Shown: positions 25,366 through 34,485 of the stretch, piece by piece
How the letters are laid out: each line of letters starts with the position of its first letter
Numbering within the stretch: position 1 is the first letter of the stretch
Source: an uncultured Tissierellia bacterium
Lineage (GTDB): Bacteria > Bacillota > Clostridia > Tissierellales > Peptoniphilaceae
DNA: 52,628 nucleotides
Reading direction: 5' to 3'
Assembly (NCBI GenBank): GCA_937923265.1
Contig: CALAJY010000017.1
Location: forward strand, 1 to 52,628
Made by a program: the position numbers and the translations under genes
Notes under the pieces: model-generated
What the model saw: the letters and a program-made list of their open reading frames with translations, nothing else
Databases searched by the model: none
Told to the model about the DNA's origin: nothing

Positions 25366-26309
25366 GTACCCTGACAAGGCCGACAAAAGAAAATTTCAGC
25401 ACCTGGTTGACGACCTTTCCTTCTCTCTTTCAAAAATCCCTGGAGGCCTCCTGGGATCGACTTTATGACCGGCTCAAAGAAGCCCAATTTCACCGGGCGG
25501 AATTAGAGACGATTTCCATGCTCCGATATGCAACCTCTTCCGGAAAACGACTTCGTCCACTTCTTGTGGCCCTGTCTTTTTTCACGGTGAAGCAGAAAAG
25601 GGAGGGGAAGGAGGCGGTGGTTACCGATCGAGAGGAGCGCCTCCTCTTGGGACTCTGTCGGGCTTTGGAACTCGTGCATAGTTATTCACTGGTTCATGAT
25701 GATCTTCCGGCGATGGACAATGATCGCTATCGGAGAGGACAGCTGACGGTTCATGCGCGATTCGGAGAAGCCCAGGGGATTTTAACGGGGGATTGTCTGC
25801 TGAATTATGCCTACGAAGAGCTCTTTCAGCTTCTGGGAGAGGAAGGAGATTCCTCTTGGAGGGAGCGTCTGCTTCAGGCCGGCCGAGACCTTTCCCACGG
25901 TGCCGGAATTTTTGGAATGATTTCCGGCCAGGTGATGGATCTATATGGGGAAGAGGCAAAGCTCACGGAGAAGCAGGTTAGGGACATGGTGTTACGGAAA
26001 ACCTGTGCACTCTTTGTGGCGGCCGTTTCTATGGGAGCGGATCTGGCGGGAGCATCCAAGGAACAAAAGGCGTGTTTGGCCCGCTTTGCGGAAAAATGGG
26101 GCATGGCTTTTCAGCTCCAGGATGATTTGTTAGACCAAGAAGATGATGATCGGATTCATAAGCAGACCCTGCTCAGCGGAAAAAGTCAGGAAGAAGCGGA
26201 AGAATACATTAGGCAGCTTAATGAGCAAGCACTCCAACAGATCACTTCTGCGTTTGATCCCACGATATTTCAACTCTTTATGGAGAAATTACTACATCGG
26301 AATTATTGA
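25362..26309 (+). CDS. ispA: Polyprenyl (farnesyl/geranylgeranyl) diphosphate synthase
   Basis: The 315-residue trans-prenyltransferase condenses isopentenyl diphosphate onto an allylic diphosphate. The first aspartate-rich motif is DDLPAMD (113-119), the second begins at D254 (QDDLLDQ), and GKRLRPLL provides the substrate-binding basic residues. It is slightly longer than usual because of an N-terminal extension and an insertion near 80-90. The xseA-xseB-ispA order is classical. The substrate would come partly from the IspH fusion at 34466, so both ends of the isoprenoid pathway are in this window. Confidence 0.92.
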   Translation: MSTLTRPTKENFSTWLTTFPSLFQKSLEASWDRLYDRLKEAQFHRAELETISMLRYATSSGKRLRPLLVALSFFTVKQKREGKEAVVTDREERLLLGLCRALELVHSYSLVHDDLPAMDNDRYRRGQLTVHARFGEAQGILTGDCLLNYAYEELFQLLGEEGDSSWRERLLQAGRDLSHGAGIFGMISGQVMDLYGEEAKLTEKQVRDMVLRKTCALFVAAVSMGADLAGASKEQKACLARFAEKWGMAFQLQDDLLDQEDDDRIHKQTLLSGKSQEEAEEYIRQLNEQALQQITSAFDPTIFQLFMEKLLHRNY

Positions 26310-26324
26310 AAAGGCGGAGGGAAA

Positions 26325-26777
26325 ATGAAAAAATATAACCGGCAGCGGTTAATTCTCGACTTGATTAAAGAAAATGAGGTAAAAACCCAGGACCAATTGG
26401 CCGATCTTTTGAAGGAAAATGGGATTAATGCGACACAGGCGACGATTTCTCGGGATATTAAGGAAATGCGAATCTCGAAAGTCCAAACTTCGGATGGAGA
26501 TTATAAATATACGATCTTGGACACCGTGCATGACTCCCTCAATGAACGGCTCACAAAAATTTTCCGATCCGCGGTACTTTCTGTGCAACACAACGGAGAT
26601 GTGGTGATTGTGCAAACCATCGCCTACGCAGCAACCGTGTGTGGATCAATGATTACCCATGCAAAGCTAAAGAACATAGCGGGGATGGTCACCGGTCATG
26701 ATACCATTTTTATTGCTCCGGTGAATCGCTCCGACCTGGATGTCCTCGTTCGAGACATCAAGCATCTGATGCAATAG
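26325..26777 (+). CDS. argR: Arginine repressor ArgR
   Basis: ArgR is the hexameric arginine-responsive regulator of arginine metabolism. The 150-residue protein has an N-terminal winged helix-turn-helix (TQDQLADLLKENGINATQAT, SRDIKEMRI) and a C-terminal oligomerisation and arginine-binding domain ending in GHDTIFIAPVNRSD. It follows ispA by 15 bases and precedes recN, a common Gram-positive order. A strong terminator closes the unit behind it. Confidence 0.95.
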   Translation: MKKYNRQRLILDLIKENEVKTQDQLADLLKENGINATQATISRDIKEMRISKVQTSDGDYKYTILDTVHDSLNERLTKIFRSAVLSVQHNGDVVIVQTIAYAATVCGSMITHAKLKNIAGMVTGHDTIFIAPVNRSDLDVLVRDIKHLMQ

Positions 26778-26815
26778 CGAGTTTGGCGCTCTGCGGTGGA
26801 GCAAGTTTAGTGATG

Positions 26816-26843
26816 AAAAAAGAGCCTTTAGGCTCTTTTTTTT
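26816..26843 (+). terminator. Rho-independent terminator after argR
   Basis: AAAAAAGAGCC (26816-26826) pairs with GGCTCTTTTTT (26831-26841) across a TTTA loop, with a T run to 26843. The symmetric A/T flanks make it potentially bidirectional. Confidence 0.92.
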
Positions 26844-26884
26844 GTGGGAGCCGCTTGGATAGATTTCCAAGGGAAGGGACGATA

Positions 26885-26914
26885 TTGTCGGAAGCGAAGG
26901 AAAATTGATACAAT
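26885..26914 (+). promoter_or_regulatory. Candidate promoter of recN
   Basis: TTGTCG (26885-26890), an 18-base spacer and TACAAT (26909-26914) fit a moderate sigma-A promoter about 95 bases before recN. A second TACAAT occurs at 26933-26938. No GAAC-N4-GTTC LexA box was seen in this leader. Confidence 0.4.
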
Positions 26915-27009
26915 AGACAACAGGATCATCGATACAATGAAACGGGGTTACCGCACGGAAGAACCGCGAAAGAGAAATGATCGATGGATTAGGGAGAGGA
27001 TTGTTCAAA

Positions 27010-28698
27010 ATGCTAGCTTCTTTACGCCTGGAAAATTTTGCGATTTTGGAATCATGGTCCCTGGACTTTGAGGCAGGGGAGACAGTGATCACCGGAGAAA
27101 CCGGATCCGGAAAGAGCCTCTTCGTGGATGCCCTGCAGTTTCTTCTGGGAGCAAGAGCAGACCGTAGTCTGCAGAGGGAGGGTCTCCCCATGCTTGTGGA
27201 GGGCATTTTCGTGCTGGAGGAGGAAGACCGGGAGATCTTGGAGTGTCTGGATCGCTACGAGTTGCCAAGAGATGAGAATCGCATTATCATACTTCGAGAA
27301 TTCACCCAAAAAAGTTCAAAAATACGACTGAACGGACAGGCGGTCACCTTAGCGCAGTTAAAGGAAATCGCCGGAAGGCTCATGGACATCCATTCTCAAA
27401 ATGCACAAAGCCTCTTAGGAAACCGAAAAAATTACCTTCCTCTGTTGGATCTGCAAATCGGAGATCCCGCGGAAGTGAAAAAAGAAGCCTTGCAAAAAGG
27501 GCTCCGGCAGTGGAGAGTACTGCGGGAACAGCTGGAAAGCCTGGACCTGTCTCCGGAAGAGGCTGCCCGTGAGCAAGATTTGCTTCGTTACCAGATCCGG
27601 GAGATTGACCAGGCCGATCTGGCAAATTTAGAGGAAGATGCCTTAAATCGCGAATACAAGGATCTGTCCTCTTCCGTCGAGCGATTGGAGCAGGCATCCG
27701 CCATCTATTCCGCCTTAGCGGGAGAGGGCGATCCTCTAAAATATCGCATTCAAGCCATCGCTCGAGAATTGGACCAATTGGCACAAAAAGATCAGGAATT
27801 AAAGCCGGCCAGTGAGCTCTGCTGGCAGATGCAGGCAGAGGCAGAAAGTCTACAAGACGATTTGGAACGATATCGGGACAATGTTCGGATCGATCCGCAA
27901 AGGCTGAAAGAGATCGACCAGATTTTCCGTCTTCTCCAGAATCTGCGCAGAAAGTATGGAACCGACATAGAGGAGATTCTGGCCTTTCGGGACCGGGCCC
28001 ACGCCCGGTGGGAGGAGCTTCGTCAGCTGGATCAAAATAGGTCCGAGATCAAGGCGAGTCAGAAAAAATTAGAGAACGAATTGTACCGGGAAGCGGAGGA
28101 ACTCACCCAACTTCGGAGAAAGGCTGCCCGGGGATTGGAAAGACGCATGACGGAGGAACTGGAAGAGATGGCCATCCCTCATGTGGAGTTTCGGGTACAA
28201 TTTACCAAGAGAAACGAAGTAAAAGAGAATGGACAAGATGACGTGGATTTTATGATCTCCACGAATCCGGGAGAACCCATGCAAAGCGTGAGCCAGGTGG
28301 CTTCCGGTGGCGAAATGTCTCGTTTTATGTTAGCCTTAAAAATCCTGGTCGCTGAGATTCAGCGCATTCCCAGTCTTGTCTTTGATGAAATCGACACGGG
28401 AATCAGTGGACGAACGGCTCAGGTTGTTGCGGAGAAGATGCACCGGCTCACAAACGATCGTCAGATCCTGGTGATTACCCATCTACCGCAGATTGCCGCT
28501 TTGGCAGACCAGCATATCGTTGTTCAAAAAGAAGCATCCGAGAATCGAACCCTTTCTCGAGCCCATATTCTCACGGAGGAAGAACGGGTGGAGGAGCAGG
28601 CACGGCTAATCGGTGGCGTACACATCACGGAAGCAACACGAAGCGGAGCTCGGGACATGCTGCGCCAGGCGAAAGAATGGATTCACCAGAGCCATTAA
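27010..28698 (+). CDS. recN: DNA repair protein RecN (SMC-like ATPase)
   Basis: RecN is a cohesin-like ATPase of double-strand-break repair. The 562-residue protein has the N-terminal LRLENFAILESW segment with Walker A (GETGSGKS), a central coiled-coil region (about 150-380), and the C-terminal ABC signature (SQVASGGEMSRFMLALK) with Walker B (LVFDEIDTGISG). The ATG at 27010 gives the conserved start MLASLRLENFAIL and sits about 10 bases after AGGGAGAGG. A TTG three codons upstream is a weaker alternative. Confidence 0.94.
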   Translation: MLASLRLENFAILESWSLDFEAGETVITGETGSGKSLFVDALQFLLGARADRSLQREGLPMLVEGIFVLEEEDREILECLDRYELPRDENRIIILREFTQKSSKIRLNGQAVTLAQLKEIAGRLMDIHSQNAQSLLGNRKNYLPLLDLQIGDPAEVKKEALQKGLRQWRVLREQLESLDLSPEEAAREQDLLRYQIREIDQADLANLEEDALNREYKDLSSSVERLEQASAIYSALAGEGDPLKYRIQAIARELDQLAQKDQELKPASELCWQMQAEAESLQDDLERYRDNVRIDPQRLKEIDQIFRLLQNLRRKYGTDIEEILAFRDRAHARWEELRQLDQNRSEIKASQKKLENELYREAEELTQLRRKAARGLERRMTEELEEMAIPHVEFRVQFTKRNEVKENGQDDVDFMISTNPGEPMQSVSQVASGGEMSRFMLALKILVAEIQRIPSLVFDEIDTGISGRTAQVVAEKMHRLTNDRQILVITHLPQIAALADQHIVVQKEASENRTLSRAHILTEEERVEEQARLIGGVHITEATRSGARDMLRQAKEWIHQSH

Positions 28699-28714
28699 AG
28701 AAAAGGAGTCGAAT

Positions 28715-29281
28715 ATGTCAGAGGAAACGCAAAAGTCCTTGGCAGAAACTACCGTCAAGAGCGAAACCATCTATGAAGGGAAAATCATTGGAGTGCGAAT
28801 TGAGACCGTTGAGCTTCCCAACATGAAATATTCCAAGAGAGAAATCGTGGATCATCAGCGGGGGGTCGGCATGATTGCGGTGACACCCCAAGGAACCATG
28901 TTTATGGTGGAACAGTTTCGAATCGCCGTGAAGCAAAGTCTTTTGGAGATTCCCGCCGGTCTTGTGGATCCGGGAGAAAACCCTCAGGAGGCCGCTGTTC
29001 GGGAACTGCAAGAAGAAATCGGATATAAACCGGGAAAGCTGGAATATCTCTTAGACGCCTATTCCTCTCCCGGTTTTACCAATGAACGTCTCAGTTTGTT
29101 TCTTGCCTCGGATCTGGAGAAGTCGAAACTCGAGGAAGATGAGACGGAATTTTTAAAAGTGAAGGAAGTTCCCATCGAAGAACTCTACCAGAAGGTATTA
29201 AACCTGGAAATCGTGGATGCAAAAACCATCATCGGCATCCAGTATGCCTATCAACACTGGAAAGCCGGAGATCTGGTATGA
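28715..29281 (+). CDS. nudF: Nudix hydrolase, ADP-ribose pyrophosphatase type
   Basis: The 188-residue protein carries an intact Nudix box spread over about residues 89-111: GLVDPGENPQEAAVRELQEE followed by IG. Flanking elements GMIAVTPQG, VEQFRIAVKQSLLEIPAG and YSSPGFTNERLSLF match the ADP-ribose pyrophosphatase group, which splits ADP-ribose to AMP and ribose-5-phosphate. The ATG at 28715 follows AAAGGAG. The stop overlaps the next start by 4 bases. Confidence 0.88.
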   Translation: MSEETQKSLAETTVKSETIYEGKIIGVRIETVELPNMKYSKREIVDHQRGVGMIAVTPQGTMFMVEQFRIAVKQSLLEIPAGLVDPGENPQEAAVRELQEEIGYKPGKLEYLLDAYSSPGFTNERLSLFLASDLEKSKLEEDETEFLKVKEVPIEELYQKVLNLEIVDAKTIIGIQYAYQHWKAGDLV

Positions 29282-29889
29282 GGGACCTTTTCCAGCAAGC
29301 GCTGAATTATATGCCGGAGCTTTTTGCCCTTCTGTTTGCTTTGATTACTCATGAAGCGGCACATGGCCTCGTTGCCCTCATAAATGGTGACGATACGGCG
29401 AAGCAGGCGGGTCGCCTTACTTTAAATCCGCTTCCCCATATTGATTGGATGGGCCTGGCTTTTCTGCTTCTCTTCCATTTCGGATGGGCAAAACCGGTAC
29501 CCATCAATCCCTCGAGATTTCATCATCGGCGGATTGGCCTTTTTACCACCTCGGCCGCCGGAATCTTCACGAATTTGCTGAGCGCTTTTCTTGCCTTTTA
29601 TCTGCTCTTCCATGTGGAGCACCTTTCGCCCTTTGCCGTTGCCTTTCTCAAAAACTTATGCATTTACGGCGTCGGCTTGGCGGTGTTCAATCTTTTACCG
29701 ATTCCTCCCCTGGATGGGTCGAAGATGTTGATGAGCCTCCTGCCGACAGGGGTGGCAGAGGCCGTCTCGAGAATCGAGCGTTGGTCCTATTATCTGCTAT
29801 TACTATTGGCGGCGTCCGGCGCCTTCTTCCAATTCTTAGGCCCAATCATTCGGTGGGTTCTCTTAGAATTGGCCCAGCTCGCCCTATAA
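29278..29889 (+). CDS. M50 (site-2-protease) family membrane metalloprotease
   Basis: The 203-residue integral membrane protein shows the zinc-binding HEAAH at about residues 25-29 (ALITHEAAHGLVA), the companion motif GRLTLNPLPHIDWMG and the third zinc ligand in FNLLPIPPLDGSK. Several hydrophobic segments flank these. This is the short, minimal site-2 protease group without a PDZ domain, found before scpA-scpB in many Bacillota. The substrate is unknown. Confidence 0.88.
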   Translation: MRDLFQQALNYMPELFALLFALITHEAAHGLVALINGDDTAKQAGRLTLNPLPHIDWMGLAFLLLFHFGWAKPVPINPSRFHHRRIGLFTTSAAGIFTNLLSAFLAFYLLFHVEHLSPFAVAFLKNLCIYGVGLAVFNLLPIPPLDGSKMLMSLLPTGVAEAVSRIERWSYYLLLLLAASGAFFQFLGPIIRWVLLELAQLAL

Positions 29890-29915
29890 ATTGCGGGTGG
29901 AAAGTGGAGTTAAAC

Positions 29916-30686
29916 ATGATCCAAGTAGAGCTAGATCCTTTTTCCGGTCCGATGGACCTGTTACTGGACCTCGTTCATCAATCAAAATTAGATATTTATG
30001 ATATTGAAATCTCCTTGATCACGGAGCAGTTCATTGACTATATGCAGCGGGCTCCCATCTCTCCCGATGACCTGTCAGATTTTATCCGAATGGCCTCGGT
30101 TTTGGTACACATGAAGGCGCGGACCCTGCTGAAAGACCAGGAAGAAGAAGAGGATGAGGGGCTGAGTCGGGAGGAGCTGATTCAACGCCTTCTGGAATAT
30201 GAACAATGCAAAATTGCCGCCGGCCTCTTGAAACCCTTGGAAGGGTCGGATGAGGGAATTTACCATCGCTTGCCCGAGGATTTAAGCAGTTATCAAAAGT
30301 CCGTGGACATGGAATTGGACTATGAACCACAAGCGTTGGCGAATGCCTTGCTGCTTCTCCTCCGGGAAAAAGAAGATAAAAAAAAGCAGGCCTTCTCTTA
30401 CGAGACGATCGTCCGGACAGAGTCTTATTCCGTGGAAGCCATCGAACGGCGCATTCGCAGGAAATTGTCCGGCGGAGAGCACTTTACCTTTCTGGATTTA
30501 ATCTGTGAGGAGCAGGGTCGACCGGCCGTGATTGTTGCTTTTTTACAGCTTTTAGAGTTGACGCGGCGGGAGATGCTCCACGTGAAGCAGAACCGAGATC
30601 ATACGATTGAAATTGATGTGATCTCGAAAGATCGTTGGAAACAGTGGGAAGAAGAGGAGGAGAGTCGTGACGAATCCGGAATATAA
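29916..30686 (+). CDS. scpA: Segregation and condensation protein A
   Basis: ScpA is the kleisin of the SMC-ScpAB condensin complex. The 256-residue protein begins with the conserved FSGPMDLLLDLVHQSKLDIY and IEISLITEQF, has an acidic linker (about 70-85), and ends in a winged-helix domain (YSVEAIERRIRRKL, VIVAFLQLLELTRREM). The ATG at 29916 is set by that conserved N terminus. The 3' end overlaps scpB by 20 bases. Confidence 0.96.
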   Translation: MIQVELDPFSGPMDLLLDLVHQSKLDIYDIEISLITEQFIDYMQRAPISPDDLSDFIRMASVLVHMKARTLLKDQEEEEDEGLSREELIQRLLEYEQCKIAAGLLKPLEGSDEGIYHRLPEDLSSYQKSVDMELDYEPQALANALLLLLREKEDKKKQAFSYETIVRTESYSVEAIERRIRRKLSGGEHFTFLDLICEEQGRPAVIVAFLQLLELTRREMLHVKQNRDHTIEIDVISKDRWKQWEEEEESRDESGI

Positions 30687-31230
30687 GGGGATCATCGAAA
30701 GCCTCTTATTTGTTTGGGGCGATCCCATGGAGATTTCGACGATTGCTCAGGTTTTGGAGCTTCCCAAGAAGGAAATTCAGGGTCTGCTCGCTGAGATGCG
30801 GCAGGAATTCAGGGAGCAGGGGCGCGGACTGGAGCTGAAGCAGTTTGGCGAGGAATACCAATTAACAACGAGACAGGAATGCCGTCCGTTTTTGGAGCGC
30901 TTAGTCGGGGAGAAAAAGGCCCAGCGCCTGACCAGCTCCTCCATGGAAACGCTGGCAATCATTGCCTATAAACAGCCGGTGACCCGGATGCAAATCGAAG
31001 ACATTCGCGGCGTGAAAAGCTCGAGCTCCGTGGATACCCTGTTGGAAAAGGGCATGATCGAGGAAGCGGGTCGTCTGGACCAAATCGGTAAGCCCATTCT
31101 ATACCGCACCTCCACCAAATTTTTGGAACGTTTTGGACTGGAAAGTCTCGACCAATTGCCTTCCCACCATCAAATCTTGGAGAAGTTGAATCAGCTCAAG
31201 CAGGAGGATGAGGATGGGAATGCGGATTAA
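30667..31230 (+). CDS. scpB: Segregation and condensation protein B
   Basis: ScpB dimerises and binds ScpA in the condensin complex. The 187-residue protein has two winged-helix domains (IIESLLFVWGDPMEISTIAQ and SSMETLAIIAYKQPVTRMQI, followed by EDIRGVKSSSSVDTLLEKGM). The start is a GTG at 30667 within scpA, preceded by GAGGAGGAG; no better start is present. It overlaps the next gene, so scpA-scpB-rluB are probably translated as one unit. Confidence 0.95.
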   Translation: MTNPEYKGIIESLLFVWGDPMEISTIAQVLELPKKEIQGLLAEMRQEFREQGRGLELKQFGEEYQLTTRQECRPFLERLVGEKKAQRLTSSSMETLAIIAYKQPVTRMQIEDIRGVKSSSSVDTLLEKGMIEEAGRLDQIGKPILYRTSTKFLERFGLESLDQLPSHHQILEKLNQLKQEDEDGNAD

Positions 31231-31957
31231 TAAGTTTTTGGCACGCTCCGGTCTCGCTTCTCGCAGAAAAAGTGAGGAATATATCCGGCAGGGTCGAATT
31301 TCGGTGAATGGGAAGAGGATTGAAGATCTCTCCGTTCAGGTGGAGGATCATGACGAGGTTCGAGTGGACGGAAAGCTCCTTCATCTCCCCAAAGAACGAG
31401 TGATTTATATGCTGAATAAGCCCAGGGGATATATGGTGAGCCGATCCGATCCGAATTTCTCCCATTTTGTTTTCGACCTTCTTCCCGAAGACGAGAGCCT
31501 TCTGGCCTGTGGTCGGTTGGATGTGGACTCCGAGGGGCTACTGCTTTTTACCAATGATGGGGACCTCTGTCAGCGGCTCATGCATCCTTCCTATGAACAG
31601 GAAAAGGAATACCTGGTGACCCTTTCGGGCAGGTTAACCGAGGAACAGAGGGAGAAGCTTGTTGGGGGATTACGGGTCCACGGCGTGTTCTATCGGGCGG
31701 ATTCTGTGAAACCGGGTAAGGATCCCCACAGCTATCATGTCATTCTTCATGAGGGAAAAAAGAGAGAGATTCGTCGAATGTTTCAGTCCCTTTCTCTTCC
31801 CGTCATGCGCCTCAAGCGCATTCGATTCGGCGAGCTTCCTCTTGAAAATTTAAAGCTTGGACAGTATCGGCGACTCACCAGGCAAGAGGAAAAAATTTTG
31901 GAAACAGGAAAGCGAGGCTCGGATTGCAAAATTCAGAAGGAAAAAAGAACGAATTGA
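31214..31957 (+). CDS. rluB: RluB/RsuA-family pseudouridine synthase
   Basis: The 247-residue enzyme has an N-terminal S4 domain (RINKFLARSGLASRRKSEEY, GRISVNGKRI) and a catalytic domain with the Asp in CGRLDVDSEGLLLFTNDGDL. Further family motifs are LNKPRGYMVS and GKKREIRRMF. It probably modifies 23S rRNA. Three in-frame ATGs lie at 31208, 31214 and 31220; the second has the best distance (6 bases) to AGGAGG. The location after scpB is the standard one. Confidence 0.92.
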   Translation: MGMRINKFLARSGLASRRKSEEYIRQGRISVNGKRIEDLSVQVEDHDEVRVDGKLLHLPKERVIYMLNKPRGYMVSRSDPNFSHFVFDLLPEDESLLACGRLDVDSEGLLLFTNDGDLCQRLMHPSYEQEKEYLVTLSGRLTEEQREKLVGGLRVHGVFYRADSVKPGKDPHSYHVILHEGKKREIRRMFQSLSLPVMRLKRIRFGELPLENLKLGQYRRLTRQEEKILETGKRGSDCKIQKEKRTN

Positions 31958-33219
31958 AGGTTGCTGTCATTGGGCTGGGTGCATCGGGAGCCATGGCTGC
32001 TGTTCAAGCGGCTCAGGAAGGCTGCCGGGTTAGCTGTTTTGAAAAAAACGAAAAATTGGGCAAAAAGATCTACATCACCGGAAAGGGACGATGCAATGTG
32101 ACCAATGCCCGCCCCTTTCCGGAATTTCTTCAGGGAATCGGTCACAATCCGAAATTTCTTTACTCCGCCCTCACGCAGTTTGACAACCAGGCCCTGATGC
32201 GGTTTTTCCAAGAAAGAGCCTGTCCCTTAAAAACAGAACGGGGACAACGGGTCTTTCCCGTGTCCGATCATGCCTCGGATATCAATAAGTGTTTCGAGAG
32301 AGAGTTGAAAAAACTGGGCGTTTCCTGCTTTTATCACGAGACCCTTTGTGATTTTTCTTATGAAAAGGGATCGGAAGGGGAAGGCTTCTATCTGCTTCTC
32401 CAAGGGGATGGGGGAGCGCGCAGACGACAATTCTTTCATCGCCTGATTTTGGCCACGGGAGGATTTTCTTATCCATCCACGGGTTCCACGGGAGATGGAT
32501 ATCATCTCTTGCAGGAAAAGGGCTTTTCCATGAAGGAAGCGGTACCCTCCCTGGTGCCCTTTGTCTCAAGGCAGGAAAGGTATCGGGCTTTTCGCGGGCT
32601 AACCTTAAAGAATATCGCTCTTGCGGCGAGAATCGGGAAAAGGGAATGGAGAGAATTTGGGGACCTTCTGTTCACGGACCAGGGAATATCCGGTCCCGTT
32701 GTGCTCACCCTGTCTTCCAAGTTGGCAAATTTATGGGGGAAAAAGCCAAAATTCAGCCTGGACTTCAAGGCCGCACTGACTCCGGAATCGCTCAGGCACC
32801 GGCTGATCCGAGAGCGAGAAGAAGGTGCAAACCGTTCCGTTAAAACCCTTTGTCAGTCCTTTCTCCCCAAGAATCTGGTTCCCTTTTTTCTGATGCAAAT
32901 GAATCTGGATTCTCACAAACCGCTTCATCAGTGGACACGACAGGAGGAGGATCGCTTCCTCCTCGGACTGAAGCACTTTCCTCTGGAAATCGATGCTCCC
33001 GGCCCCTTTTCGCAGGCTGTGACAACCAGGGGTGGTTTGGATACCAAGGAGTTAAATCCGAAGACCATGGAATGTAAGAAGATGCCGGGCCTTTACGTGG
33101 TGGGGGAACTGGTGGATGTTGATGCCTACACGGGGGGCTATAATTTACAGATTGCTTTTTCCACGGGCTATGTTGCCGGAAAGAGTGCAGCGATACGCAG
33201 GGAAGGAGAAAAAGAATGA
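31954..33219 (+). CDS. HI0933/BaiN-like flavoprotein (NAD(P)/FAD-dependent oxidoreductase)
   Basis: The 421-residue protein binds FAD through an N-terminal dinucleotide fold (VAVIGLGASGAMAA, then a FEKNEKLGKK loop) and has the family signatures GKGRCNVTNA, LATGGFSYPSTGSTGDGY, TDQGISGPVVL and the C-terminal GLYVVGELVDVDAYTGGYN. The physiological substrate of this family is generally unknown. The likely start is the TTG at 31954, which overlaps the rluB stop (TTGA); an upstream in-frame TTG adds only 10 non-conserved residues. It overlaps cmk by ATGA. Confidence 0.85.
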   Translation: MKVAVIGLGASGAMAAVQAAQEGCRVSCFEKNEKLGKKIYITGKGRCNVTNARPFPEFLQGIGHNPKFLYSALTQFDNQALMRFFQERACPLKTERGQRVFPVSDHASDINKCFERELKKLGVSCFYHETLCDFSYEKGSEGEGFYLLLQGDGGARRRQFFHRLILATGGFSYPSTGSTGDGYHLLQEKGFSMKEAVPSLVPFVSRQERYRAFRGLTLKNIALAARIGKREWREFGDLLFTDQGISGPVVLTLSSKLANLWGKKPKFSLDFKAALTPESLRHRLIREREEGANRSVKTLCQSFLPKNLVPFFLMQMNLDSHKPLHQWTRQEEDRFLLGLKHFPLEIDAPGPFSQAVTTRGGLDTKELNPKTMECKKMPGLYVVGELVDVDAYTGGYNLQIAFSTGYVAGKSAAIRREGEKE

Positions 33220-33875
33220 AATTCGAATCGATTGCCATCGATGGACCTTCTGGGGCGGGAAAAAGCACCGTCGCAAAAGCGCTGGCGGACCGTCTCCATT
33301 TTGAATACCTGGACACGGGTGCGATGTATCGGGCGATTACCTGGGGACTTTTACAGGAGCAGGTGGATGTGAACCGGGAAGGGGATGTGAAGAATGCCCT
33401 GCCCACGCTGGAAGTCACCGTCAAGAATCATCACACCTACGTGAACGGTCAGGCGGTGGACGATTATATTCGGACGCCCGAGATTACCAGAGCGGTGTCT
33501 CCCGTGTCCAGCTATGGTGCCGTGCGGGAACAGATGGTGGCTCTGCAGCGGGAAATCGCCAAGAAATCGAATATCATCCTGGATGGAAGAGACATCGGCA
33601 CGGTCGTTTTGCCGAATGCGGACCTGAAGATTTTTCTGACCGCCTCTCCCGAGGTTCGGGCCAGACGAAGACTTCACGATGAAAAAAACACTTCGCGGGA
33701 GACCTACCAGGAAATCTTGGAGAACTTAAAGAAACGAGACGACTATGATTCGCATCGAAAGGAGTCTCCGCTGAAGCCGGCTGAGGACAGCATCCTCTTA
33801 GAGTCTGATGAAATGAGCCTGCGGGAAGTGGTGGATTGGATCCTCCATCAATGGGAGAAGAACCATGCTTTATAG
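33216..33875 (+). CDS. cmk: Cytidylate kinase
   Basis: Cmk phosphorylates CMP and dCMP. The 219-residue protein has the P-loop GPSGAGKST (10-18), DTGAMYRAITW, the CMP-binding insert, LDGRDIGTVVLP and the lid region (RARRRLHDE). It belongs to the cmk-plsC-ispH/rpsA cluster, and its end overlaps plsC by 11 bases. Confidence 0.97.
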   Translation: MKFESIAIDGPSGAGKSTVAKALADRLHFEYLDTGAMYRAITWGLLQEQVDVNREGDVKNALPTLEVTVKNHHTYVNGQAVDDYIRTPEITRAVSPVSSYGAVREQMVALQREIAKKSNIILDGRDIGTVVLPNADLKIFLTASPEVRARRRLHDEKNTSRETYQEILENLKKRDDYDSHRKESPLKPAEDSILLESDEMSLREVVDWILHQWEKNHAL

Positions 33876-34485
33876 ATTTTTGATTTTATTTTTTTCTTTG
33901 GTCTTACGAATTGCGTTTCGCTATGAGATCGTCAACCGGCCAAAAAAATCACCGGGAACGCCTCTTCTGGTCTGTGCAAACCACCTTTCTCTTATTGATA
34001 TCGTGAGTCTGGCCTGTGCCTATCCGGATCGGCTCTATTTTGTGGCAAAGGAAGAGCTGAATCATGTTTTTCTTTTTAGTGCCATTTTTCGTCATCTGGG
34101 GACGATATTTGTAGACCGGGAAAGCAATGATATCGATGCCATGCGACAGATGCTTTCCTTGTTAAAAGAAGACAAAAAGCTGGCGATTTTTCCGGAAGGA
34201 ACGCGGGTGAAAAGCATTGATCCCAGGAACATGAAAGAGGGGATTGGTCTCTTGGCACAACGAGCCGGGGTTCCCATTCAATGCGTGCAACTCGATGCCC
34301 ATTACCATTTTCGAGGAAGCGTTCGGGTGATTTTCAAAGAACTCTATGTTCCCGAGAAGCTTCCATTAGCCCAAAGAAGGGCCCAGCGTCAAGAAATCGT
34401 TCGTGAGGTTTTTAATCGAATTTATGATCGAAAGGAGCCCCTCGAAGCCTTTCAGGAGGAGAAGCATGTACATTCTAATCAGTGA
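33865..34485 (+). CDS. plsC: 1-acyl-sn-glycerol-3-phosphate acyltransferase
   Basis: PlsC adds the second acyl chain to lysophosphatidic acid. The 206-residue protein has an N-terminal hydrophobic anchor (FLILFFSLVLRIAF), the catalytic NHLSLID (His and Asp five apart), and the FPEGTR motif. Together with the PlsY fusion at 16312 this supplies both steps of phosphatidic acid synthesis within the window. It overlaps cmk upstream and the ispH-rpsA start downstream. Confidence 0.93.
   Translation: MLYRFLILFFSLVLRIAFRYEIVNRPKKSPGTPLLVCANHLSLIDIVSLACAYPDRLYFVAKEELNHVFLFSAIFRHLGTIFVDRESNDIDAMRQMLSLLKEDKKLAIFPEGTRVKSIDPRNMKEGIGLLAQRAGVPIQCVQLDAHYHFRGSVRVIFKELYVPEKLPLAQRRAQRQEIVREVFNRIYDRKEPLEAFQEEKHVHSNQ

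Noticed and set aside
26844..27071. Small plus-strand frame between argR and recN
   Set aside because: It has no ribosome site, overlaps the promoter and start of recN in another frame, and its residues look random.
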